Below, in pieces: positions 27,831 to 39,779 of a DNA stretch of 64,000 nucleotides (its first letter is position 1; every line of letters starts with the position of its first letter). Source of the DNA: Vespula vulgaris (lineage: Eukaryota > Arthropoda > Insecta > Hymenoptera > Vespidae); assembly GCF_905475345.1 (NCBI RefSeq), contig NC_066597.1:1387501-1451500 (forward strand), read 5' to 3'. The notes under the pieces are model-generated. The model worked only from the letters and a program-made list of their open reading frames with translations. It made no database searches and was not told the DNA's origin. A program made the position numbers and the translations under genes.

Positions 27831-28020
27831 AAAGTTCTGTTTGAAAGAGGAATACGATAAATAAGTCGGAATCGTGTAAAAAGGGAAAAATAAGAAAAAA
27901 AAAAGAAAATAAAAAACAAAAGGAGAAAGTTCTGTTTGAAAAAGGAATAAGATAAATAAGTTGGAACCGTTAAAAAAGAAAAGAAAAAAAGACAAGACAA
28001 AAAATTAAAAAAATAGAAAT
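27831..28020. repeat. Two-copy tandem repeat, period 95 bp
   Basis: The block starting aaagttctgtttgaaa at 27831 and running through gataaataagt.ggaa.cgt recurs at 27926 with few changes. Both copies end in poly-purine DNA, and an (AAAAG)n pentamer array follows at about 28021-28060. Confidence 0.85.
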
Positions 28021-28129
28021 AAAAGAAAAGAAAAGAAAAGAAAAGAAAAGAAAAGAAAAGGAGAAAGGAAGAAAAATAAGTGGATGAAAAAGGAAAAAGA
28101 AATATATGTATATGATAGCAGGACAAAGG

Positions 28130-28160
<31 letters not shown>

Positions 28161-28189
28161 GTCTTTCTTCGAGGAATACGATGGGGGTA

Positions 28190-28560
28190 TTGATTTTGGA
28201 AGGAACGTGTGTTCCTCCTCGCTCGCTAGGAGGGTTTGTAGAGTCTCCGGTCTCTGTGCTGTGGTAGGTTCGTAGGTCGAGGGGCTAAGTCGCGTTTCTT
28301 GCTCTTTTCACGGAACGGCATTTCTTGACGAGCGTTGGCGTTGGGCTATGGGGGAAGGATAGAAGCAGAGCTAGGGTGGAAAGAGAGAGCACCGCAATGC
28401 AGGCAAGGGCGTTGTCAGGGGCGACCCTAGCGACCGTGAGGCCTCATTCGCACCGAACCGAACGAACCAACCACGACCGACTGCGAATCGCAGTCGAAGA
28501 AATAATTGCCGACGAATGTAGTACTAATAAAACTTTTCCCTCGACCAAAGTCGACTTCGA
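28190..28560 (+). promoter_or_regulatory. GC-richer island, likely RPUSD2 promoter/5' region
   Basis: This stretch is visibly richer in G and C and free of microsatellites apart from a short GA run, unlike its surroundings. It lies just upstream of the first firm RPUSD2 exon and contains the candidate start exon at 28397-28435. Assignment as a promoter rests on composition and position only. Confidence 0.35.
28397..28435 (+). CDS. RPUSD2: Candidate first coding exon of RPUSD2
   Basis: An ATG at 28397 opens 13 codons (Met-Gln-Ala-Arg-Ala-Leu..., Ala/Arg-rich) that end exactly at a GTGAGG donor-like site at 28436 in phase 0. The next firm exon at 29284 also starts in phase 0, so the frame is kept. 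Together with exons 1-7 this would give a 495-aa protein. The alternative is that translation starts in another upstream exon that I could not identify. There is no homology support for these 13 residues. Confidence 0.25.
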
Positions 28561-29283
28561 TCCGATGACTGTTCATTTCGTTTGGGTCATTCATCGTTCC
28601 TTTTCATAGGTCTCAACAATCTTACGCAGAATTTCCGATCGTGGGCTAGACGAGGAAGAGAAGAGGGTCGGTTTATTTCCTCAAATGAAAATATCGTTGT
28701 ACCGACACCGATCTCTCTTTCTCTGTCGTTCGATCTCTTTGGTATTCGTCATCGTTCCATCGTCGTCGTTATCCTCAGGAATGGGATTTTAATGTTCACT
28801 AAAAAATCCCATTTGGATTTGTCAAAATGTATTTATATCGACGTATTATAGACCTATCAACAAATTTATAACGTCTAATAAAATTTGTCGACGGTTTTAT
28901 AAAGACCGACGGTATGTAAAAATAAACATTTTATTAACACCTGGTTGCATCTGTAGCGAAACGTTGCCAATTCGCTTCTCGCCTGACCTACGAGGCCAAT
29001 TGTAACGAACCAATAATTATCTTACGAAAAAGAAAAAAAAAAAAGAACATAATACCATATTGCTCATAATGATTGGTTTAATACGTCAGAGACAAAGTAT
29101 GTACGTTATGTCGTCCGACGTAATCGAACTTGTATCACTTTTATTAGCGGAAAATGAAAAAAAAAAAAGAAAATGTTTCCGCTAATAAACGCTACGGCCA
29201 CGCACGCGGAGCCCACTATATCCCACGTCCTCGTATATCAACGTGTTAATTATATACAAATTTTTCCTCGATATTTGTTTCAG

Positions 29284-29388
29284 ATCGATTTGAAGCCCCT
29301 TCGCGAAACAACGATACCACTGCCCGCCTCGAAGGTTACGGAAAAACGAAAAGCCGAGGAGGCCGATACCAGCAAGGACTTGAAAAAG
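29284..29388 (+). CDS. RPUSD2: RPUSD2 exon 1 (first firm exon)
   Basis: It encodes 35 residues, from Ile-Asp-Leu-Lys-Pro-Leu to a charged Lys/Glu-rich end. The acceptor is ttgtttcag and the donor AAG|GTGAAT; phase 0 to 0. An in-frame ATG lies upstream at 29173, but the preceding cag and the unusual sequence before it favour splicing over a start there. Confidence 0.75.
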
Positions 29389-29808
29389 GTGAATATTGTA
29401 ATAATGACAAATTTATAAAATCTCGAACTCCCCACCACCACGTTCGAATTCTCCCACTCCAACCACTCACTCACCCACCACCCCCTACCCCAAGTACAAG
29501 AATTAGACCAATCGAATTGGAAATCAACGCTATGATATCATCGTGTATAATAGCGAAAGACGCTTTGCTCTTGCGTAATAGCCTTAATGCTCGCATACCG
29601 TGCGAGACGAGGCTTTTGTAATGGGGTAACGGCTAGTAGCGAGCGCCAAAGCTTTCAGTAACGTCACTCGGGCAAACACTGGGCAAACACAAATCGTAGA
29701 TACACGACATAGCCCAGATATCTCTATATACACGCCTACAACGTATAAAACAACGTTCGTATAAAACAACGACGAATTTCGTTAGATCCTAAAACAGAAC
29801 AGAAATGA

Positions 29809-29848
<40 letters not shown>

Positions 29849-30464
29849 AACGAAAGAAAAATCGTACGCTTTTTCTCCGACACTTAAGCGGATCCTAAAA
29901 TAAGAGTACATGGTCAAGTAATGAAGATCCCGTTGAGTCGATCCGATTTACTTTGGCCATCCTCTTTCTCTCTCTCTTTGAAAAGTACAGGTCCACGAAT
30001 TTGTCCTGTTATAAAAGTGTACCTATTTTGGAGCGCGGCATTAGTGAGCCAGCAAAACTCGGTAGCAGCACGTGGATAGACGATAAAACGTACGTAACAG
30101 GTTTGGAATGGATCGTGCAGAGAGATAAAGATGGAGAGAGAGAGAGAAAGAGAGAGAAAGAGAGAGAAGTGAACGTGTATTTTGGTCCGACTCTCGTCGA
30201 TATTTGACGTACGTGGCAGCGGCGACGAGCGACGCTCGACGCCACGATGCCCGTCCTCATTAATCTGCGCCGCTGTCGTCATTAACGAAATAAACGCCCA
30301 AGAAAACGCTCACGCCCTCCTAACCGTGCACTATTGCCGCCGTGCTACACGCTGCTCTCGCTTTGAAATACGAGTTACGACCGTTATTAACGGCACTGAT
30401 GTTTTTTTTCCTCTTCTTTTCTTTCCTTTCTTTTTTCTTCTTTTTCTCGTTTTTTGGAATCTTT

Positions 30465-30531
<67 letters not shown>

Positions 30532-33461
30532 AAATAAAACAGTGTCGATTTCGATGGATTTTGTCCAAACGAATCCATCCGTTTTTCCTTTTGGTCTTTT
30601 ATCTTACAAGATTTAATTAAGTATTCTCAACCTTAAGATCTCTCTTTCTTTCTCTCTCTTTCTCTCTTTCTTCTTCTTCCTCTTTCTCTTTCTCTCTCTC
30701 TCTCTGTCTTTTTCTTCCCCTTTTCTCTAGTTCCAACGAAGTCGAGTACTAATTTGTAGACCAACCACCGACATTTACTTTTTTAACGTAACCGAGGAAG
30801 TTTCTACCAGCTCGGCTGCTAACTCGAGATCCCGTCGAAATTAATTGCTTAGGGTACTTGTTAAAGTCTTGAGGATGGTACGCTCTCGCTAAGGAGGGAC
30901 CCGTTACGCTACCTCCTACCTGTCCGTTAATCGTTTCAAAGACGGGTTTATATAAAACTAGAGATGAACTTGACGCGACGTTCTCTATCTCTATCTCTAT
31001 CTCTATCTCTATCTCTATCTCCGTGTATATTTATCTTTACTTCCCCGTTGAAGTAATTCGTGAAAGATGATGGTAATAAAAATAAAAGAGGATAAGATAT
31101 ACAGAGAGACAGAGACAGAGATAAAGAAAATGTAGTCGAGGACATGATACGATGCTTGAATCCTCGTTTCACGTCTTTCCAAATTGATTTAAAGCTGAAA
31201 TCTCCGAAGCTTTAATCCGTTAAATCTCTACGTTTCAACGTATATCCTTTCTCCCTCAGCCACCCCTTCAGTTCCGCTACCAGTGCCACTACCACTACCA
31301 CTACCAACATCACCATCTCCTTCTACTCCTCCCATTGATATTTCTATCGGTTGCACAGCAACAGGCAACTACTACTACTGTATACCCGGGGACAGGTATA
31401 AAAAAAAATCCACTCAGATTTAAATTTGTATGCTCGCGAGATGATTTGTATGTCGATGATGTACCACCCTCAACTCTTCCCTCGTTCCTCACCAACCTCC
31501 ATTCCACCCCTATTTATATATCTTCTCCGGTTCTCTGGAATGCGAGATCATAGTGCTCGAGACGAGAATTTACAAGATATGCACGCACAACGTACATACA
31601 CATACACGCTGTTGCTCTCGCTTTTACTCTTACTCTTACTCTTACTCTCTCTCTCTCTCTCTCTCTCTCGTTCTCACTCTCGTTCTTGCTCCATGAAATC
31701 CTCTTATTCGCGAAGTGCTTATATTGATATAACGCACGGTAAGAAGAAGAGTATCAGTAACAGAAACGATTCAGAATGACATCAACAGCAACAGCAACAG
31801 CAACAGCGTGGCGCGTGCAGGACGAGGAAAGCAAAAGCCCTCTCGAAGCTGTGAAAGCGGCGAGACAGGGTATAGGAGGAGCTCGATGTCAGCTGTATGA
31901 GTGAAAGAGAGAGAGAGAGAGAGAGAGAGTTCGAGGGTAGTGGAGGTCGAAAGGGAGGGAACTTTCATGGCCGGTCGATACAGCCGAAACTCCAGAACGT
32001 TGGAGTCGCCGAGTGGCGCGAAGATTCTTGCGCTCCGAAATCATCAAATCTTTCGTTCGAACGTTCATACGTTTCCTACGTTCGTTCGTGTTTATCTATC
32101 GAGAAGTCCGATGGAACTCGTCGGATATAGATACCCAACGGAAGCTGTAACTTATTTCGAGAAATGGGTTTGTTTGTTTGAAAAAGAAACAAAAAAAAAG
32201 GGAAAAAAAGAAGAAAAGAGAAAAAAATTCTACGGCAATTCTTACCTACTCGCTCGTTTTTTCTTTTTTCTTTTTTTTTTTTCGTAGTAGTTTTCTCTCC
32301 TTTTTTTTTATCACACCGTTCGAACGGAATTAAGATTTTCAAGAGGATTGATTGCTTAATCGATTCGAAAAGATAGTTCGTAGATATTCTATTTGAATCA
32401 ATCCTTTTAGAATAGCTTTTCTAATGAATAAGTTTGTCAATTGATTATTAGATTAGAATCAAGATTATTCCATGATTATCGAGAATTTTTTGATTTCTTT
32501 TTTTCTTTCTTTCTTTCTTTCTTTCTTTCTTTTGTTTCGTTTTATTCGTTTTAATCCCCGACGAGTAGTTTATCTCGAGAAGGGAATCGTAAGATTGTAT
32601 TACTATTCTTATCGCATTTTTGTGTCTCGTAGCAGTGTCCGTTTCCCTTAGTCTGTTCCTTCTTCTACTTCTTCTGCTCATTTATTTGACCTCTCACGCA
32701 TCACTATTCGGGTGCTTTCTGTTTCAGGCGAAATTGGAAACGAAAGCATTGAAAGCAAAGAGGCCAGGATTCACCGACGAGCGTTACAATGAGACTAGCT
32801 ATTACGTGGAAAACGGTCAGTATCACTTTTCCAGTTATATAATTCCTTTCAGAAATGTTTTTTTCTAAATCTTCGAGAAGATTAGATGTATTATATAGAT
32901 GTTATATCATATACGATCATAACGTGTCACTGTTTATTAACGACGTATTTGGCGATTAAGCGTGCTCGTTGTTTATACAAAAATACAGAATAATAAAAAG
33001 AAAAGTAGAGAAAATCAATACCATAAATGATAACCAATCAATACATAATACCATGCGAAATCTAATGATAGCTCGTAGAATTTAGGACTTAGACTATCTA
33101 ACAATGTGTATACATACATATATATATATATCCTTCCATTTTTTTCCCAAGATTAAAAGCCGACATTACGAACGTAACCCATCGAAAAGCCCTACGAGAT
33201 CGAGAAACAAACGTTCGAGGATATAAACATTCGACGTTTCAGCCACTTCAAGGGATAGAATTATCGACGTTTCTCGTCGATAGGGAGGGTGGGTGAAGGG
33301 GGAGGATCGATGATTCGATAGTTAGACTCGCTCGTACTGATGCTCATTATTGCGAGTTAAAGTTGCATCCACGATAACAGGATCGGCTGCTAACAGGTGC
33401 GGAAACAGAGAAAGAGCTAGAACGAGAATGGAGGATGCGCAAGACTACTACGATTCAGACT

Positions 33462-33500
<39 letters not shown>

Positions 33501-33984
33501 TAGATTCGCGAAAGAGCAAAGAAAGACGGATGAACAGAGGGTAGTATCGATCGAATATTTAGACTGGTGGATGGCATATCGACAACCGATATCTGCTCCA
33601 CATTCGAATAATAGACTCGCACGGCTGACGACGCGCTGCCTGGGCATCCTCCAGACACTTCTCTTTCCGACGAAACAAAGACCTATTAATGCCACTCGAA
33701 AGATACACCCTCACCTATTGCCCACTTGCACCTTTTCCAACCTTGGCTCTCTATCGTCTTGGTCGACTTGCCATGGTTTGGTCAGTCATTCCCTTTCTAT
33801 CTCTATTTCTCTCGTTCTCTGTGTACGTTCTTTAGCGCTTCTTTTAGCAATCCTTGCAAGGCTAAAGCAAGCTTTAGGTTAGTTACATTCCAGGGAGGTT
33901 TCGTGAGCCTCGACGATGTACGATCGGCTTCTCGAGGGCAATGTGTGTATCTATCTATCTATCTGTCTGTATATGTATATATAT

Positions 33985-34034
<50 letters not shown>

Positions 34035-35854
34035 GTAGGATATCTACAGATATAGTATAAAACGGATGGAGGAACCTCTACGTGATTTAAATCTAGATCC
34101 GATCCTATCTCGAGCGAGCAAGTCGAGCGTACGTTATCGAGCCGTGAAATCCCAAGTCTTGGTAATTCGGCCTCTCCTTTTCATCCACCTAGGCAGCGCT
34201 TCGTCTTCTTTTCTGACTTCTTCGAGTGTATGTGTGAAAGAGAGAAATAGAGAGAGAGAGAGAGAGAAGTCCTCGTGTGCGCCAGAGGCGATGGATAGGA
34301 AAATCACGAAGCTTTCTCTTCGAAGTGAAGGCGCGAGTTTGCCGGTTGATGGCGGCCATGTTGTATTCTTATTACTATCGAAGTAAGGGCTGCCAGCACG
34401 TTCTTTCATCGAGGCTATCGTACGACTCGCCAAGAATTCTTTTTCCCCTCGGGAGATCGAACTGGTAAAGAAAGAGAGACAGAAAAAGAGAGACAGAGAG
34501 AGGGAGGAGATTTAGAGGGTGGAAGAGAAAGAGAAGCTTTCTATCCTGTATTACCTTTATACTCAAAAGAAGGTATACCCGTTAATATCGCAGGAAACTC
34601 AACGTCCCTCGTCCAAGATCCTTCCTTTTTCCGTAATATCGAGACGAGGAGATCGACAAAGCTTTCGCAAACGCTTGTTTTCTCGTTTTATTCGTTTCCT
34701 CGAGTTGTCGTCGATCGTTTTCTATATATATATATATATATAAATATAAAAATAAATATATATGTATGTATGTATGTGTATATATAGATATCTGTGTACG
34801 TCTTCTTTTTCTTTCATTTTTTTCTTTTTTTTTTTGTTCTTTTTATTTTATTTTCTTCCTTCCTTTCTTTCTTTCTTTCTTGCTTTCTTTTTTTTCTTTA
34901 CTTCTTTCTTTCCCTTTCTATCTATCTTCGAAGCTTTGAGACGAGGATACCTCAAAGATGACGCGTCCTTTCTGATGACCATGCATTTTATCGATTCTAA
35001 AAGGGAAGAATAATAAAGAAGGGGAGATAAAGAGGAAGAGAAAATAGAGAGAGAGAGAGAGAGAAAGAGATGTCTCTTTCAATTAGCGATTCTGAATAAA
35101 CATAATCTAGATCTTTATGAAAAATTACGTTGAAATCCATGCCGATCCCTTTTACCTTCTCAACCCACTCCCTCGCCCTCTTAGTAATTATTGAAAATAA
35201 ATTCTTCAAAATTCAATCGCGATGATATTGAAGAACGACCATTCCTTTATACATATATATACACACACACATATACACACACATATATATATATATATAT
35301 ACAACAACCACGAGATTAAAATAATAATCGATAACAAACGCGATCTCTACGAAAAGCAAGAGAATAGATAAAAGCTGTGTTCTATTCTCGACGAAAAGTG
35401 GATAGGTGGGAGGTTGAGGGAGGGGGTTAAAAAGGATGCAGAGGACAGGGATGGTGAGAGCAAGTGGGGAAGGAGATAGGACAGAAAAAAAAATATACAG
35501 AACGCGTATGGTTGGTCATCGTATATGTGTGTGTGTATGTATGTATGTATGTGTGTGTGTATCAATACGCGAGACCAATGGAATCTTCCAAAGCTATACT
35601 ATATCGTCGTACACAGCTTTTGTCCGCGTCCCTGGCGATCAGCGTACTGATTTAATAAAGCCCCCTTTTGTTTTCTTCCTCCTATCGGGAGATAGAACAC
35701 GACTGGTGGTGGGATTTAAGCGAAATCTTCTCTCTCGCTTTGCAAGGTGTATGCGTGACCCAGAATCGCAAAAATTACGTACTAACAGTTTTGGCTCGAA
35801 CGTTGCAAAACGTAACGGCCCGGAAAGATATCAAAGAGCAAACGATCTAATTTA

Positions 35855-35917
<63 letters not shown>

Positions 35918-36427
35918 AACGAGTAAAATATTTTTTTTTTCGTCCGCGTGACATGACCATTATTAAAGTAAATAAATGTATGAATGAAAGTTCGGTGATT
36001 GAAAACGAAAACGAAATTTTTCCCTAGACTTTTTGTCTTCCTTTTTTTATTTTTTTTTTTTAATCTAAAAAGGGGCAACAATTTCCTTTCTTTCATAGTC
36101 TTTCTCTCTCTCTCTCTCTATCTTTCTTTTTGTATAGTATTATTACATAAATAAATGAATAAATGAAGCTTGATTCGATAAAAAAGAATTCTTCGCTTAA
36201 CGCAATATTTTTCCATCTAAAAAAACTACAATCTTTTTTTCTCCTTTTACAATCACTTTGTCTCTCTCTCTCTCTCTCTTTCTCTCTATCTATCTATCTC
36301 CTTCTTTCTTTCTTTGTACAGTATTACTAAATAAATAACTAAAACTTGATTGAAAATAAAAACGAACTTTTCGCTAGACCTAATGTTTTTCTATCTTTAA
36401 AAAGGAACAATTTTCTTTCTTTTATAT

Positions 36428-36468
<41 letters not shown>

Positions 36469-36760
36469 CTCCCCTTACCAATTTTCATTCCATCGAAATA
36501 TCAAAGCATGGACGCAACACGAAGCACGTATTCTCTCAATTCATGCGGTGTAATCGCCCGCGAGCAAGCCGAGGTGAATCTCTCGACGACGATCGTTTTC
36601 AAACGAGTGTCCGGTTATGCGAGCTTCATATTCTCGCGCCAATTCTTTTTCTTTTTTTGTTTGTTTGTTCATTCGCTCGTTCGTTCTTTCGTTCATTCAT
36701 TCGTTTATTTTCCTTCCTTCCTTCCTTCCTTCCTTCCTTCTTCATACTGTTTCTTTTTTG

Positions 36761-36811
<51 letters not shown>

Positions 36812-39233
36812 TTCCTTTTTTTTCTTTTTCTTTACCTTCTTTCTTTATTCGAAAGTCTACGTTCTCTATTCGCGAAACTTGACTCTGAAGTGTGAGTACG
36901 TGAGGGGTGAACACAGGCACACGAGTGTTCACTGTTCATCCACTGGAAGAGAAGGCTTTGTACTCTACGCGGCCACTCCCACTACTTCTTCCTGCTAGCA
37001 AGTGATAAAAGTCGATCGGTAGGCAGACATCATCGTTTAAGCTGTTAAGAACCTAGCACGATTCTTCTCAACGTTTAAATTCTCTACTCTACTCCACTCT
37101 TCTCTTCTCTACTCTTTTCTTCTTTATCGTACCTTTTTTTCTTTTTCTTTTCTTTTTTCTCTCAGTTCGACTTTGTCTGACACACGTTGAAAATTAGTAC
37201 GAAAAGATTCGTTTGTTTATTCGCGAACTAGATGATTTGATTTACGTAATATCTTGCAAAGGTTGTTCTTATTTCTTTTTATATAATGATATATAATGAT
37301 TCAAAAGATATCCGATGATCGTGATTTAGAAAATATATCGGACATCGAAAAAAAGGATTAGTCAAATTATTGAATCTGGTTTCGATAAAGGCGAATCTCA
37401 AATATTAAGAATACATTAACTCGATCTCCCTTTACATCAGAGTTATATTCTTAAAAGTTAGATTAACGAAATTTATTTATTTATATCAAATAATTTAACC
37501 CAGTCGATGTCGATGCAAAATTAAAAATTAACTCAGCCCTTTTGACAATCACATTTATAACCTTTCCGATAAAGAAATTTCATCTCAAATATTAAATAGA
37601 CATTGTAGATGGTATCCACAAGGTATCATGAATTTTACACAAGCGAGAAGATTATTCTTCGTTCGCGTATACATATTTTTCACCCTTTCTCTCTCTCTCT
37701 CTCTCTGTTTTTCTTATGGAATAGAAAAGAGATATACGGAGTTTCTTTCCTTTGATCTTCTAAGTTTTCTTTCATATTATAAATTGTTCCTCGACGAAGA
37801 GTTAGTTGGATCTTTCATGAATGTCGACACGATAAAATTCTAAAGTCTATAATTTTTTATAATAGATCGAAAATGACGGATAATTACAAATGTTTATCCG
37901 GGGAAAAAAAGGAAAAGAAAAAATAGACGAAGAAACGTTCAGAAGATAAATTCTAACCCTTTCGGAAGCTGATACTGCAATTAAGAGTAGTTACTTATTT
38001 CTCTTTCTCTTCGTGATTCTCATTTAACGAATTTCGTTGAAAGTTACATGATATAGCGAAACAGTTACGATAGATCGGTAGACATAGAAAAAGAAAAAGA
38101 ATAAGAATAAGAAGAAGAAGAAGAAGAAAAAGAAGAAGTAGAAGAAAAAGAAGGAAAAGGAGAACTAAAAGTAGAGGTATATTCTTCTCGTAGCCTTCTT
38201 CTCGACTATCATGAAACGAGCATGTTTCAAGAGGAGGCTTAACACATCGTCGAGGACAACGCATTGTCTCGTCAACGATTTCTCAGCGTCTCTTTTCAAG
38301 CTCTTCTTCGAGAACGGAGGAGAATCGAGTATCCGTTATATATATACACACACACATATGTATGTATTTACTATATGTATATGTCCCTCTCTCTCTCTCT
38401 CTCTCTATTTCTATGTATAAGTGGATGAGAATGTTGGCAAAGGGCAGCAAGGGAAGGCCGATCTCCAGAGGATCCTTCGAACGACTCTCGGCACGTTTCG
38501 CGTTCACCACCTAATCCAGATCTCCTACTTCAAAAGCTTCCCTTTTTTCTTTTTTCTTTTCTTTACTCTTTACTCTTTACTCTTTACTCCTTACTCTTTT
38601 TCTATCTATCTCTCTCTCTCTTTTTTTCCTTACTTCCTTATTTCCTTCCTTCCTTCCTTCCTTCCTTCCTTCCTTCCTTCCTTCCTTCCTTCCTTCCTGA
38701 CTCTGTCTTCCTCCTGAAAGACGTTGCACTTGTCTTCGTGGGAAAAAAACGTTGTCTCTTTTCATCGCAAAAAATTCCTCGACCGACCTAATACCCCGTA
38801 CTTTTTGATTCGGCCTTCAAGAAAGCGTGTCTCCTATTGTATTCGTCTTAACCGTTATTCGAGAGAAAAAGGAAAAAGGAGAGGTCACTTCTCTTCTTTT
38901 TCTTCTTTTCTCTTTCCTTCTTTCTTCTTTTCTTTCTTTCCCTTTTTCTTCTCTTTTTTGTCATGCGAATGCACGTTCGATCAATGAGCACGTTTAATCA
39001 CCTCGAAGCAATGTCCAGCGAATTAATGTCTGAATAAATTAATGAGAAATTCTTTCGGATATGGATATCTACAGGATTCTCGTTGGATGAATATTTTTTC
39101 TTTTCTTTCTTTCTTTCTTTTTTTTTTTCTTAATTTCCAATATCTAATTAAAGATTATAGAGGATTACGTTAATACTTATTTCTTCGATATCTCTTATGA
39201 AAAATATATATATATATATATATATTTCAAATA

Positions 39234-39268
<35 letters not shown>

Positions 39269-39712
39269 AAATGTGAGAAACAGTTTCCATTATACGTAAG
39301 GAACGTAAGCCTCGATAACTCGAATCGATATTACTTACGATATATAAAATATATACCCCCATTCTAGCTGCCAATGTCATTTATAACAGGGCTTCGAAAG
39401 GTATATCCCTATTACTTCACATTTACAACGTTCACGAAAGGCCGATGGGTCGGCGAGAAGATCTTGGAGGTCTTTGCGAGGGAATTTCGTGCCCATCCTG
39501 CGGAGGAATACGAGAGATGTATACGTGCTGGTACGCTCACCGTCAATTATCAAAGGGTGGACGTGGATTATAGATTGCGACACAACGACCTTCTGGCTAA
39601 CATCGTTCATAGGTAAGAAATCTTACAATATCTTACATCTGATGGTTCCTTTGTTATTCCTTGTAACATTTCCCTCCTTTCTCTTCTCTCTCTTCGTCTC
39701 TTTCTTCACTCA

Positions 39713-39779
<67 letters not shown>

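Larger units (their letters stand above)
20001..28396. other. Gene-free, microsatellite-rich flank, part 3
   Basis: No recognisable gene. The notable contents are a perfect hairpin at 20292-20324, a four-copy tandem repeat of about 220 bp at 24601-25480, and a two-copy 95-bp repeat at 27831-28020. From about 28.19 kb the DNA becomes GC-richer and largely free of simple repeats, up to the putative 5' end of the pseudouridine synthase gene. The frame at 27535-27720 is low in repeats but carries no domain I know. Confidence 0.6.
29389..32727 (+). other. RPUSD2 intron 1 (3339 bp)
   Basis: It contains a (GA)n array at 30470-30527, a (TCTATC)n repeat at 30982-31021 and a CCACTA-rich tract near 31280. 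A non-repetitive GC-richer island at about 30180-30360 could be a conserved non-coding element. No nested gene was recognised. Confidence 0.7.
32816..39389 (+). other. RPUSD2 intron 2 (6574 bp)
   Basis: It holds (TA)n at about 33975-34030, (CT)n arrays at 35859-35911 and 36764-36806, a CCTT array at 38643-38698, and the roughly 175-bp higher-order repeat at 35859-36470. Frames near 33571-33882 and 34066-34386 are relatively free of repeats but carry no recognised domain. Confidence 0.7.

Noticed and set aside
33571..33882. 103-codon frame in RPUSD2 intron 2
   Set aside because: It is relatively free of repeats but has no known domain, no splice-phase fit to the gene and no conserved motif.
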